Shown here: positions 1 through 11,304 of the stretch, in pieces
Numbering within the stretch: the first letter of the stretch is position 1
Layout: each line of letters starts with the position of its first letter
NCBI GenBank assembly: GCA_022393335.1
Contig: JAJEKB010021353.1
Coordinates: 1,948,580-2,012,579 of the forward strand
Origin: Macrotrachela quadricornifera
Lineage: Eukaryota > Rotifera > Eurotatoria > Philodinida > Philodinidae
Direction: 5' to 3'
DNA length: 64,000 nt
Position numbers and translations under genes: made by a program
The notes under the pieces: generated by a model
The model's database searches: none
The model's input: only the letters and a program-made list of their open reading frames with translations
Told to the model about the DNA's origin: nothing

Positions 1-1
1 G

Positions 2-304
2 GCGCTCATATGGTTCGATAGATCTTTTGATGCTCTATCAAATGAAATATTTCTCGAAGTTCATATTTCTCTATTTATGGAGTTTTTGAGCCTGGAATAC
101 TCGGCTGTTGAAAAGGGTTTCCAGAGACCCGTCGTTCTGAGACGAATCCAAAAACTTTTAAAAAGTAGTGATTCTGATAGCCCTGATGATGAGGAGTCCA
201 AATATATCATCAGAATTTCTATAGCACAAAGTAATGCAAAACTACGTCTGTTACAAAGAATAAGGTACTTTGAAAAACCGTTCCGGAGGGTACTTGGTAT
301 TTGA
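2..304 (+). CDS. Partial hypothetical open frame at window edge
   Basis: One frame is open from the window edge to a stop at 302-304. The first in-frame ATG is at 77, but the frame continues upstream of it. Around 26-55 it reads FDALSNEIFLEV, which loosely resembles the start of an F-box (LPNEIxxEI). The rest, including an acidic SDSDSPDDEES stretch, is not recognised. It could be the end of a gene lying mostly to the left, or decayed sequence. No splice or promoter evidence is visible. Confidence 0.2.
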   Translation, partial: ALIWFDRSFDALSNEIFLEVHISLFMEFLSLEYSAVEKGFQRPVVLRRIQKLLKSSDSDSPDDEESKYIIRISIAQSNAKLRLLQRIRYFEKPFRRVLGI

Positions 305-660
305 GCTACAGTTCTTCAACAAGACGTCCTATGACTTTTATCCAAGAAGAAAAAAGTCTTAGAATTGGTTATTACACAAGCCCTGAAAGTTTCAAACGAT
401 TTGGTGAGGGTCGGTGTAAGCGTGTCACAAGTACCATGGAATCACCCACAATCATTTCCTATATTATTCTTAACAACAATCATATGTAGGAGTAGGTCAT
501 TTCACTTAACTTAAAACTAAGTTAAGCTTTCTTACTTAACACTTAATATTAAGCGTTAAACATTTTACTTAACGCTTAATTTTAAGTGGTTAAGTTGTTG
601 TTAAGAAAACTTAACGTTTAATATTATGTGCTAAGTAAAATACTTAAATTAAGCGGCTTA

Positions 661-1963
661 CTTAGGTCTGACTAAAAGTTCGTGCATCAATAGAAAAAAA
701 TATGAAGATAAAGAGAAAGTTCTAATTTTATTTCATTAAATGTTCAAAGTAGTCACCATGATTATTTATACAAAGTTCCATTCTTTCCAACAATTTGTCA
801 AAGGTTTTTTTAAACTCTTCTTCTGAAATTTTTTTTACTATCTTGGAAACCGCGCGAGCCAAAGATTTTTCATCTGGTTGATCAGTTAAACGGTTCTTGA
901 TATAATCGTTTAACCAATAATCACATGGTGAAAGGTCAGGTGAATATGGTGGATGCGGCATTATATTGATACCTTCTTCTGTTAAATAGTTAATAACATC
1001 TGAATGGTGATGGGATCCAGCATTATCATAAAGCAGTTTTATACCTTTCGTACCATTTGACCTTCTTTGTTTCCATATTTCCTTAACAACGGGCTTGAGA
1101 CAATTTTCAATATAATAAGTATGATCAATAGTCTCACCTTTATCAACAGCATGTACAAGAACAGGACTATTTGATTTAAAGAATATACAGAATAAATTTT
1201 TTGGTTCAAATCTGCCTCGACGAACTATAGTTGCTGGTGATTGAGCTTCGGCAATCCAGCTAGCATTTGTTGACTTGCGACCAATCTGTCTGTGGTAAAT
1301 CCATGTCTCATCGCCTGTAATAATGTCACATAATCGCCAAGAACCAGCACGAAATTTGGCCAGATTTTCATGACAAAGTTTAACTCGTTCTACCTTTTGT
1401 TCAGCAGTCAGTTTATGGGGCACCCAACGTGATGTAACTTTTTCATCTTGAGATAGTCGTGCATAATTCGTTCTATTGTACCATGAGAGAGAGAGATGTT
1501 TCAGCTATAATATCATCATAAGTTGAATGTGGATCATTGCTAATAACCTGTCGTACCAGTTCAAAATTTTCATCTGTAAGTTCGGAAACTGGACGACCGG
1601 ATAGAGGATCATCATTGACATCTTCTCTTCCTTCACGGAAACGTTCGGCCCACTTTGCAACTGTTCGATATGCTGGAGTATCAGGTCTTAAAGCTGTTGC
1701 TAGTTCCTCGTGGATTGTCTTTGGAGCTATTCCCAAAATAGTTCGAATTCTAATATAGTATCGATTTTATTCATTATCCATTTTTTTGGGCCGAATTATA
1801 TTTTATCTGAAAAAAATGTTGTGACCAACTTCAAAAAACGAGCTGTTATACATATTATTATAGGAAAGACCTTCCACTATTTATTTATGAAAAAAATAAG
1901 TCCAACGTTAATTGGTCTAAGAAACTGCCAATAGCAGTGCACGAACTTTTGGTCAGACCTAAG
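661..1963 (-). mobile_element. Tc1/mariner element, full length, defective
   Basis: The element is 1303 bp, the usual mariner size. It is bounded by TA on both sides (659-660, 1964-1965) and by inverted ends starting CTTAGGTCTGAC that match for about 25 of 26 bases. It lies inside another TIR element (488-1998), so it inserted later. The transposase is read on the minus strand and is disabled. Confidence 0.92.
728..1781 (-). pseudogene. Mariner transposase, D,D34D, with early stop and frameshift
   Basis: The N-terminal part (to about 1473) has the mariner HTH region with the linker GRP signature (DDPLSGRPVSE). The C-terminal part (728-1423) carries the catalytic motifs TGDETWIYH, LYDNAGSHH and YSPDLSPCDYWL. 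Exactly 34 residues separate the second and third Asp, which defines mariner. Two lesions are visible. An in-frame TAA (1767-1769) is the fifth codon after the ATG at 1779-1781. The reading frame also changes between about 1430 and 1490, next to a CTCTCTCTC run where slippage is plausible. All three acidic residues remain, so decay looks recent. Confidence 0.9.
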
Positions 1964-2860
1964 TAATTAAGTTGAATTAAATTAAATGACCTACCCCTAA
2001 TCATATGTAACATTTTAAACTAATTTTATTGATTTAATATCGCATAGTTACATATATTTTCACACAAATAAGCAAATAAATTAATAATTATGAGTGTATA
2101 CAACAAACAAAACTTTAACGAGACAACAAAAGAAATACATAGATACAACATCATTTTTCGATTTCAAATGTTTTGATTCTTTGACAATTCTTCATTTTCC
2201 TAAATAAAAAAAAAGTAAGATATGAATATTTTTACAATTTCAATTTTCATGCTTATACTAATAAATTTATGGTATTTTTTATTGAGTTACTCTATATTTG
2301 TCTAGTTTCCTCTTACTGTTATTAGCTACGATGTTATGATCATATTACTTGGAAATATTACATATCATTTGAGTTGAAAATAACTTTATAAGGAATAATT
2401 TAATTAGTAAAAACAATTTTAAAAGATAATTTAAATCTTTCCAACCATACCATCAATTTTCTAGTTTGAATAGAATAAGATATGAACATGCAATAATACG
2501 GTCTAACATTCTATGATATAAAAATATATCATTTTGTGAGTAATCACCAGCTATAGTTCATTGTTTCGCTTTTTTGCTATCAGTGGGACGCACTTTATCA
2601 TTCCAATGTCAAAATCTTTCCTCTCTTTCACTCTTCATGTTCATAAGACTGGACGGCACAAAAATGATTGCAATAGTCTCGATAGTGAATAATATCTCGG
2701 CAAGAACTACCATCAAGTGTCTAGTAATCAGAACAAATGTTTGAAAATTGTATAAATATTTTAAAGATTTTAGAATGTTCAAAGACATTAAATGTTAATG
2801 AATATTACCTGCTTTAAAAACAGCTGATAAGCAGTTATAAACAGTAAATACTAATTAAAG

Positions 2861-3206
2861 CAAGGGGGAAAGTGCAGATCCTGCACCTCGGCACCTGCTC
2901 AGCACCTCAGCACCTGCTCAGCACCTCAGCACCTTTTCGGCACCTTTTCAGCACCGAAGGTGCTGAGGTGCTCATACAAAAAAATTCAAAGGTCAAAGTT
3001 CAAAGGTCAAAGGTTAAAGGTCAAGGTGCTGACCTTTGACCTTTAACCTTTGACCTTTGAATTTTTGTATGAGCACCTCAGTACCACCTCAGCACCTTTT
3101 CAGCACCTCAGCACCTTCTCAGCACCTCAGCACCTTCTCAGCACCTCAGCACTTTTTCAGCACCTCAACCATAATTTGGTGCTTGGTACCTGCACTTTCC
3201 CCCTTG
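2861..3206. mobile_element. hAT-type foldback MITE with AGGTCA repeats
   Basis: The ends are CAAGGGGGAAAGTGCAG and its exact inverse. The 8-bp target duplication AATTAAAG sits at 2853-2860 and 3207-3214, and copy B near 27218 shows the empty site once. Between the ends are tandem CAGCACCT units and a near-perfect central inverted repeat made of AAAGGTC/GACCTTT units. It is 346 bp with no coding capacity. TIR style and 8-bp duplication point to the hAT superfamily. Confidence 0.88.
2984..3066. repeat. Palindromic array of AGGTCA half-sites
   Basis: The core of the MITE reads AAAGGTCAAAGTTCAAAGG on one arm and TGACCTTTGACCTTTAACC on the other. AGGTCA half-sites spaced by one base (DR1) occur several times, including the exact form TGACCTTTGACCT. 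The arms meet near 3030 with almost no spacer, so the strand can fold into a long hairpin. Confidence 0.7.
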
Positions 3207-3788
3207 AATTAAAGGATACCGATATTATAGTGTGTAGCAATTTTATATCCCTCCTGATGCTCAATTTGATTCACCAATTCAAGTACATTATTGATCGTCT
3301 ACAACGATTATTCTACTATTGAATAAGCAATGAAATTACTTTCTACACATATCACAAGACCAACAAAATTATTCGTTTTACTTATCTATTAATACAGCTA
3401 GCTGATCTCCAACAAGTCTGGATGGGTTCTTCTATCATGCTTTAATGCCAACAATCTATCACTTCAAATGCTCTTTCTCACCTTCTCCAAGAATAGTCAT
3501 TCTGACACCACTGTAAATCAAAGTAATGTCCAGAAATCAAAGAAAGTACACTCGAATAAATCATCTTTCAATTTTCAACCACATCATCTTCCTCTTGTTT
3601 ACCAACAATACTTCTGTCGACTTGTCATGTGTATTGCAGCAAACGTATGAGACAAAGTAGTAATTGAACAACTTATGAAAAATGAGAAAGAAAAGTACAA
3701 AATTTCGAACTCGAAATTGTCGATTATCTGTGTACAGAATTCAATTGCTCTGAAGACGAATATAACGTTTCGATCTTTGTCAAAATGT

Positions 3789-5930
3789 AATTTTCATTTA
3801 GGTTTCCTGTGGAGAAAAACTAACTTCCTCTAGTATTGTCTCATGTATGATTCCACATAGACATACAAGAGTTTGTGGATAATATATGAAAGACGTAATT
3901 AACATGATTCACTTGAGAAATCACTATCAAAAGGATATTTGTCCAGTCTAACTCAAACTTATATCATGAATTGCTAAAGATAATGCTTTCGTAAAAAAGA
4001 CAACGGTGATAGTTATTATAAACTAAGATTTAGTAGAACACCTCGATCTATAAAATATGTAGACAAAAACATGCGGATTCTAGGATTATAATCAAATCTG
4101 TTCGAGACAACCAAAGGTTGTTCGAACTAATGAGGAAGAAAGTAGCCGAATAATACTAAATGTGAAAAAGTCAAGGACTATTTAGCAGTAGTATCCAGAG
4201 AGTTAATATCACGAATTTCCTTTGCTCCATAGATAGTGTATGACGTGTAACGCCCAAAGGTTGATAATTAAACTCTTTCGTACAAGAATTTCCCTTTCGT
4301 TTCCTGCTCAATGATAAATGCATACGAATTTCACACAGCAAACATGCATAAGGAAGAGATAATTCGACATCATTCTATAGTAGATCCAAGTATTGAAGCA
4401 AAAATTAAAATGCTTTGAGCGGTTTATGCATCTAAAGATGGCAGAGAATAAAAAGAAAACAGAAGAAACTTTCATTTCAATGAAAAAAGTAAAACAATCC
4501 AAGAATTGAATCTCGTAGGTAGATGGAAACCTCCAAGAAGCTGACCATCACATAAATTACGTCAAGACGACATTCGATAATTCTTGATAATGTTTTTGAT
4601 GTGACCATACAACATTGTCAAGGTAAATAATGAAATGGATATGTGACGAGCATAAAAAATGCATTATTCATCAATGAGAATGATTTTTCCACACGATGCC
4701 TATAAATATAACTGATATTTCTTTTGTCTCCCGTCATAATTCATTTCCACTCTCTCTTAACAATAAAGCCAATAAAATACTTTCCTATGAGAACTTTCTT
4801 TTACACATATTAGTTGTCAATAAATGACGTGTCACTTCAATTCTCATGAATATGTCGATTTTCTTACTCTCTTTGCAGCTCGTTATACTGCATATTTCAC
4901 TATTCAACATAATTATTCATCTCTCTTATAAGAACTCATAGTAATGCTTGCAAAAAGTCGACATTTTGCTTTTATAGCTAAATACATCGAAGGTATGTCA
5001 ATGAAAGAAGAAGTGTTGAATGCGCTATGAGACAAGATGATAACTGCAGCTATTCAAGCATTAACAATTGACTGATCTTCTTGGGCAGCGGTACGATATT
5101 GTTAGGTAGGTCAAAGTAGTATTTTCATTCAGCATTATTATCACTGTGAGCTTTTCCCTACTTGAACAATTATCCCATACATGGTCTCATACAGATAATC
5201 AAGAGCTTTTACCGAGATTCAGAGAAAATGATCGCGATGGTTTTCAATTGGATGAGGTGAGCTTCAAAATTCCAGTTTTATATCAACATTTTTTATCAAC
5301 TTTCTGGGTGGCATCGAAAACTTTCTTACAATGGCTCTCTTATCATTTTGTTTTTCTAACGATCTAGCATATGCTCTGGCCAATAGAGTTGAAATGCGTC
5401 ATACAGATCATTGCCTGAATCTAGCAAAATAACTCAATATCTTTATTGATCAACTCGAATCTTATTCAATTCTGATCTTATGACGGACTAATTATAGTGA
5501 AATTTAGATCAGGTGGTCTATACAAACGATTCGTTCTATGTATTTTTTGAGCTTTCATCCTTCCTTGATTTACATTCTTGTATTTTATCTGTCTCAAAGG
5601 AGTCTACCATTCATTACAACAGAAAAATATGCTATTCTCTATGCTGTATTTAGTTAGTGGACAAATGTTATGGCTACTGGACGAAGTAACTATCTAAAAG
5701 CGCTTGGCAACTCAGTCGACGAAACTTAGAATGACACGAGAGGAGAATGATAAAAGAGTTTGTGAATTACACAAAAAGAAGTATTCAGTGTATCATGAAT
5801 CGACTCTAATTAGAATATTTCGATGATATGAACAACATAGTGAGATAATTTCGATTCTCGGTTTCTCAAATTCTGTCGAGATGAGGTATACATTGGGACC
5901 GAAGCCTCCGATTTCTGTCAGTATTGCATT
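3789..5930. other. AT-rich intergenic sequence, no gene seen
   Basis: No frame here has recognisable domains, and no TIR/TSD pair was found. Short open frames (4308-4502 minus, 5146-5367 plus) have no family resemblance and look like chance. Confidence 0.5.
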
Positions 5931-6345
5931 CGTTTAGTATCAGTACTGGATAGAGATGCAACGGTGACGATAACCGGTTCAGACCGATTATCGTTCCATT
6001 TGAATAATAGTTTATTCCGTTTGCTATAATCAGGCATCGGATTCCGAAATTGACAGTGCGTTCGCATGTTTATCCATAGAGTATGAAATCTGTCTATGCT
6101 AGAAGAAAAAACCAAACCAATTATTCCTGGACTTAGTATTCTCGAGCCCTGTAACTTGCTGTATGTATAAATCCTCCAGTCCTGTAATATGGGATATTCA
6201 TAGATTCTCAAGTACTATATATTGAGAGTATCTTTGGACCCTCAACTACTAAATATTGGAGGTATCCATAGGTCCTCGACTAATATATAGTGAGGATGTC
6301 CATAGATCCTCAAACACTGTATATTTGATGTGCCCTTGCCTGTCC
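5930..6345 (-). repeat. Dispersed repeat X, copy 1, ending in a 34-bp array
   Basis: The reverse complement of 5940-6150 matches 10508-10760, and the 34-bp repeats at 6150-6345 match 9590-9690. The match gives the uninterrupted form of the locus hit by the palindrome at 9700-10507 (here ...AATACTAAGTCCAGG...). A minus-strand open frame (5918-6211) runs through it and is probably repeat sequence, not a host gene. Confidence 0.65.
6150..6345. repeat. 34-bp tandem array 1
   Basis: Four clear imperfect units run from about 6204 (GATTCTCAAGTACTATATAT... type), each 34 bp, with more decayed units before them. Each unit has a TCAA-TACTATATATTG core and a YATCCWTAG-like tail. Confidence 0.75.
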
Positions 6346-6404
6346 TGGTATATTAATACGTCTTTAGGCGTTAATTATTCAGAATAAACAGAGCAAAAGA
6401 AAAA

Positions 6405-6732
6405 GCTGTTAGCGCAATCCCTACGGGATTAAAATGTGAAACACGATATAACTGTTTTCGCTGTCGGCCACGGACTGTGATGATCTGCTACAATCAAAAT
6501 GTGCTCTGTGACCTTTGACCCCGCTTATTACTGCCTGTTATGGTCTTTTCCTATCGAAATATACACGATGACCTTTGGCCATGTTGGTCACGGTCTGTGA
6601 CGCTAATTAGGGCTGTCGGTTACGATCTGTGATGTTAATTTTGGCTGTCGGTCACGGTCTGTGGGGAGAGGGGGCCATTTTCTGCCCTATACACTTCAAC
6701 ACTCTCTTTCACATCGTGTTTCACAAAAACAA
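6405..6732. mobile_element. Small inverted-repeat element with GGTCACGGTCTGTGA repeats
   Basis: The motif AAATGTGAAACACGAT near 6430 is inverted near 6710-6730 (ATCGTGTTTCACA). The interior has several copies of a GGTCACGGTCTGTGA-type motif. The left-end motif (GCGCA, YCCCTANGGG, AAATGTG) recurs at 57137, which supports a dispersed family. No target duplication was resolved. Confidence 0.45.
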
Positions 6733-7202
6733 GTATTAATGTATTCTAGTTGTCATTGATAAAACCAAACGAAATAAATAGATGCAATTCACCTCTGCTT
6801 CGACTCTTGTTAATAAAAGATATTATATAATTTATTCTTCCCTTTCTCGTTTGGTATGAAAAACTAATAGTAGAGTTACGTGCGATGTAAGTCGGATAAT
6901 AGAAAAGAAAGGTATGCGAGTCGTGTAACGAAGATGTTTGTAACTAAATAATCGTTAGCATAAGAAGAGACAAAATAATTAATCACGAAGAAAAAGAAGA
7001 AAAACATCAGAGACCGTCAGAGGGCAGGGCTGCCCTGATACCTTGACGCCCTGCCCTGCCTTGCCCTGTGCGATTTTATAGAGCAGGGCAGGGCAGAAGT
7101 TTTTGCCCTAATGCCCTGATTACTGTTTTCTGCAGTAAACACTTTTTTTGAGGTTTTTGACATAATAACAGTGATATCATGATCATTTGTAATAGGAATG
7201 TC

Positions 7203-7874
7203 TATCATTTACCCCAAATTGGTGCCCTGAATCAACCCCAAAATCGTATCCCCATTTGGGGATAATCAAACAATTAACGTCAGTTCGGGTCACCATTCAG
7301 GGGCTATTTTCCATAAAAGAGATATCATACATATTGTATTTCAACAGAAACCTATTTCGATTATTCTGAAAAACTCACGTTCTAGAGACCAAGCAGTTTA
7401 GCGAATATTTTATTGTCCATAAGTCTATTCTGGTGGCCAGAAGAGACTTACGGAGATTGTAACTCTTGTCGAAGTAACTGGTTTCTATGATATTTTAGCA
7501 GAAATTCTACCATCTGTAGATCTACTCTGGTAACCAGAATTGTGTTACATTCATTCTGCATGAAGATCAGGAAAATAGAATATATATATATATATGTATA
7601 TTAAAGCGAGTATGGGCAATCAGTAAAAACAATTCTGGTAACCAGAAGAGACTTATGGACAAAAAAATATTCGCTAAACTGCTTGGTTTTCAGAAAGCGA
7701 TTTTTTCAGTATAATCGAAGTGGGTTACTGTTGAAATACAATATGTATGATATCTCTTTTATGAAAAATAGTCCCCAAATCGTGACGCGAATTGAGGTTA
7801 ATTGTTTGATTATCCCCAAATGGGGATGCAATTTGAGGGTTGATTCAGGGCACCACAATTTGGGACAAATGATA
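7203..7874. mobile_element. Foldback element inside the 7-kb hAT element
   Basis: Arms of roughly 250 bp are inverted copies: 7203-7455 pairs with about 7620-7874. Both share TATCATTT, GGTGCCCTGAATCAACC and CCCCATTTGGGGATAATC motifs and an inner GACCAAGCAGTTTAGCGAAT block. The spacer includes a short TA microsatellite near 7581. No coding capacity. A target duplication is not clear. Confidence 0.75.
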
Positions 7875-7919
7875 ACTTACCTTGTAATAGATGTGGTTAT
7901 CAGTTGGTCAAGATAAGTG

Positions 7920-8768
7920 GCCCTAGCCGAATTTCTTTTAGCAAGTGCATGATATTTTTGGGTTTCTTAAGACTGAATGTCATGCGCTCTGGACACATCA
8001 TGAGTAAAGACTGGAGACCACTAAAAAAACTGAAGTGTTTGTGCTTCTTGTTTCATTGCTTATTGTTCTTATTCATGAAGTTGAGTTCTTATTCAAGCAC
8101 TTGTGTTTCTTGATCGACCAAGCACTTAGAGTGCAACAAAAGCCATGACTATGGCGTTTAATAATCCTTCTCGCACAAGGTCATTTGTTCAGACATGAAA
8201 AATCAAAGTTGCTACATTGTAGAGCGTATTGAGGCGTATCAAACGGTATGTAGTGGTTGCTTTTTTCATCAAGTTTTGAATGAATTAGAGTCAATTTACT
8301 GATAGACGACTACACATCCATTCTCACATCTATACCCAAGCATGATAAGTTAATAAACATAATCTAGTTGATATCATTGCGAACTAGCCTCTGTTTTTTC
8401 TTTTTTTTCGTCAATTTAACGTTCACAATGATCAATTATCAGTAAAAATTGATAGTTTGAAAAAATAAATACTATAAGAAAGATAATGGAAAGACAATCC
8501 AGATCAGTAGTCCAACTTTAATATTGTAAACACCAAGGATCTTCATTTAATCTCGGGTAGAAAAGTCGTGATTATTTTATTCGAATTGATTGTTTCTAAG
8601 CTATTCCTTGCTCTGGTCCCCATAAGTTCAGCCCATGACTGTCTTGATCTAGACGCATGACCCACGCAAGCGCTCAAGTGCTTGTCTGTAAGTCGAGAGG
8701 CATTCAGTGTGGACACATGTTGAACTCAAGTCTTAGCAAGTGCTTGAATAAAATAGTTCGGTTAGGAC
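7920..8768. mobile_element. Second inverted-repeat insertion, CAAGTGCTTG-rich
   Basis: The left end (GCCCTAGCCGAATTTCTTTT) and the inverse of the right end (GTCCTAACCGAACTATTTTA) are similar over about 60 bp. Inner copies of CAAGTGC/GCACTTG recur in both arms. It lies immediately after the foldback ending at 7874. Arms are more diverged than those of its neighbour, so it is probably older. Confidence 0.55.
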
Positions 8769-9589
8769 TTTTTTTAATGGGTGTGATTGTGGCATTTTTT
8801 ATTATTTTATTGGATGCAATTTAGTCTAGATTTATATAGAAAAGGATGAATAAAAACAAGAAGGGAATACGTCGAATAATGCGCGTTCATATAACAAAAT
8901 AACTTACTATGTTTATTTACTATTTCAATATTTTTTTTCTAATACTTGCATTTTCCTCCTATGATGATTTGGGTTGTTTTTTATGCTTAAATATACTAGA
9001 CTTTTTCTATGATGGTCCCAGTTTATGTATAAGATATTTTTCCAATTAATATAAATAACATATACGTGTTTAACCTGAAAACGGCTATATACTTTTAACA
9101 TATCAGCAATTCTATTAATTAGCGAAATCAAGTGAAACGTCCTGCCCTGCCCTGCCCTCAGGGAAGGACAGAGCAAGACGGAGCAGGACAAAGGGCAGGG
9201 CAGGGCAAAAAAAAGTGCCCTGTGACAGTCTCTGAAAAACACCAATTAAAATTATAGTAATTGCAATGCCATAGCGAAGAATATTAAATAAAACAGCAAG
9301 GCACACTTCTTCAGCTCACTTATTGTGGATGACAAACAGAGATTTTAGTGATGGAAAACTTTGCACAGTCAAGGAACCCAGTGCTACGGGTAACATGGTT
9401 TCGAATTTCTAGGAGTTTCGTTCTCAACAATCCGGAACCAACACGAGTTCCCTGTTCCCGAGAACTCGAAATCTGCATGAGGTTCTCCGTTGTCGAGAAC
9501 CTGAAATCCACCTGGGTTCCGAGTTCCTGGAAATGGGACAAGAAGCTGACACTCATACCACCTAAGCATCGCCTCAATATATGCTACTT

Positions 9590-10760
9590 TAGAACCTACG
9601 AATATACCCAATATGTAGTACTTGCGGACCCACGTATCCTCAATATACAGAACTTGCAGATTTATGAATATTCTACCTTACAAGGTTCGATGATACTAAC
9701 GAGGAAACATATCCAAGTGTGACTCTCCATTTTGAATCGAGTATTTATCATTTAGTAGAGCTCAATGAGTACGGTAACCACGTATAAAGGATTTCTCCCC
9801 ATAGTGCAATTTTCAGAAACAACGAGCTTCCACATTTTCTGAAAACCATCATGAGACTCTTAAGTGAAGGGTTGTATTTTGATATTGTAAGGACAAAACA
9901 TAATATTGTTCGGACCAATCTGAGATTATCAAGAATTTTCTTTCATATTACACGGACACCACTATTTTTTGTCATTATAATAGTATAGTGAATTTTTCTG
10001 ATGTTTGCTAGAAAATACTGTTTTTTATGAGGTATAGACAAAATCAAGTCTACTATTATAAGGATGGAACATATTGTTGTTCGAGTCAATCTGGAATTAC
10101 CAAGGATGCTCTTTTATATGGCCCAAATGACAATTGGTCCGATCCTTATAATAGTAGACTTAATTTTTTCTATACCTCATAAAAAACAGTATTTTCTAGC
10201 AAACATCAGAAAAATTCGCTTTACTATTATAAGGACAAAAAATAGTGGTGTCCGTGTAATATGAAAGAAAATTCTTGATAATCTCAGATTGGTCCGAACA
10301 ATATTATGTTTTGTCCTTACAATATCAAAATACAACCCTTCACTTAAGAGTCTCATGATGGTTTTCAGAAAATGTGGAAGCTCGTTGTTTCTGAAAATTG
10401 CACTATGGGGAGAAATCCTTTATACGTGGTTACCGTACTCATTGAGCTCTACTAAATGATAAATACTCGATTCAAAATGGAGAGTCACACTTGGATATGT
10501 TTCTTCGTAAGTTCAAGGATGGTTGGCTTGGTTTTTCTTGTGGCATAGATAGAATTCTTACTCTGCAAGCAGATACACAAACACATCTTCAATTTCGGGA
10601 TTCAAATCTTGACTACAGCAAAGAGAATAAACAACTATTCAAGTGGAACGATAACTAGTCTGGAGCGGTTACTGGTAGACTAGTTATCAATTGTTACAAT
10701 CAACCGATGACTGAGCGTCACCATTGTATCACTAATATCGAATTTAATCAGTATCAGACA
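9590..10760 (+). repeat. Dispersed repeat X, copy 2, split by a palindrome
   Basis: The flanks 9590-9699 and 10508-10760 together match the reverse complement of 5930-6345. 9590-9690 holds about three decayed 34-bp units (array 2). The sequence is continuous in copy 1, so 9700-10507 is an insertion. Confidence 0.65.
9700..10507. mobile_element. 808-bp palindromic foldback with TAA target duplication
   Basis: Left arm 9700-10065 and right arm 10142-10507 are both 366 bp with no net indel and roughly 98% identity by eye, around a 76-bp spacer. The ends are CGAGGAAACATATCC and (inverted) CGAAGAAACATATCC. TAA occurs directly outside both ends (9697-9699, 10508-10510), and copy 1 of repeat X shows TAA once. 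A 3-bp TWA duplication is typical of PIF/Harbinger. There is no transposase. Confidence 0.85.
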
Positions 10761-10944
10761 TCCTATGTTCAATCAGCTGCATGATTATCATAACAATCTG
10801 TAGGAAATGGCTAATTCCAGACAGCAGAATCACTTGGAATCACTCAGAGTCATTTGTGGAAATATACGATTTCATTTTTTATTTCGTCTATTTTTCTACA
10901 TGTTAATGCTCGAACTTAGATATTGAAAATAGAAAACATTCTAT

Positions 10945-11224
10945 TATTCGAATCATATGAAAGAGAATCCTTGATAACAACTACATTAGCACGAACAACA
11001 CCATATTGTATTTTTACAATAAGAGAGAAAATCTTTCCTTGAATTTGATTGGCCGAAAAAAAAAACTTTCTAGCCAATCAGATTTGAGGAAGAGCTTTCT
11101 TTGTTAGTGTAAGCATCGAACATAGTAGTGATCGGCGCGATTTAAAGATTATCAAGGATACTCTTTCATATGGCCCAAACTAACATGTTTTGGTCTGGCA
11201 ATTAAGGTCCGGCAGGGCTGTCCC
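10945..11224. repeat. Cluster of CATATGAAAGAG...TTGATAA modules
   Basis: A module of the form CATATGAAAGARAATYCTTG followed by ATAATCTCAGATYGG recurs at 10958-11020 and, inverted, at 11140-11180. It also occurs inside the palindrome at 9920-9960 and 10258-10305, and at 14630-14690. It is probably a subterminal repeat of an old transposon family that hosts the 11225 insertion. Confidence 0.5.
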
Positions 11225-11304
11225 CTAAGGGGAAAAAGCGGATCCTGGATCCTAATGGATCCTGGTGAATCCTGATGGATTCTATTAAATCTGAACTAGA
11301 TTCG

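Larger units (their letters stand above)
488..1998. mobile_element. TIR element (MULE-like?) hosting a mariner
   Basis: The left end AGGAGTAGGTCATTT matches the reverse complement of the right end (AGGGGTAGGTCATTT) with one mismatch. A 10-bp direct repeat, AATCATATGT, flanks it at 478-487 and 1999-2008. The second copy of the locus near 26360 has this sequence only once, which confirms the insertion. Without the mariner the element is about 200 bp and AT-rich, with repeated CTTAA/TTAAG motifs and no coding capacity. A 9-10 bp target duplication suggests Mutator-like mobilisation; the family is not certain. Confidence 0.75.
446..3788 (+). repeat. Segmental duplicate copy A, interrupted by two transposons
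   Basis: With insertions 488-1998 and 2861-3206 (and one copy of each target duplication) removed, this stretch aligns end to end with 26325-27790 in the same orientation. Shared landmarks include the run before 487, 2009-2850 and 3215-3788. Divergence is moderate, with many substitutions and few indels. Short frames such as 3468-3650 have a counterpart at 27407-27604 with similar residues (PHHLPL, MCIAANV), so an old coding sequence may lie here, but both copies contain stops and no product is recognised. Confidence 0.75.
7008..9234. mobile_element. hAT-type non-autonomous element with nested foldbacks
   Basis: The ends CAGAGACCGTCAGAGGGCA and (inverted) CAGAGACTGTCACAGGGCA match 17 of 19. 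The flanking 8-mers are AAAAACAT (7000-7007) and AAAAACAC (9235-9242), a 7/8 target duplication. Next to both ends are repeated GGGCAGGGCAGG/CCTGCCCTGCCC motifs, the subterminal repeats expected of hAT elements. No transposase frame remains. The interior is filled by two other inverted-repeat insertions. Confidence 0.83.

Noticed and set aside
5918..6211. 97-codon minus frame
   Set aside because: It runs through repeat X and the 34-bp array, and the frame is not kept in the second copy near 10530.
9115..9611. Overlapping frames on both strands near 9.1-9.7 kb
   Set aside because: They lie on the end of the 7008-9234 element and on repetitive GAACCC-rich sequence; no consistent protein signal.
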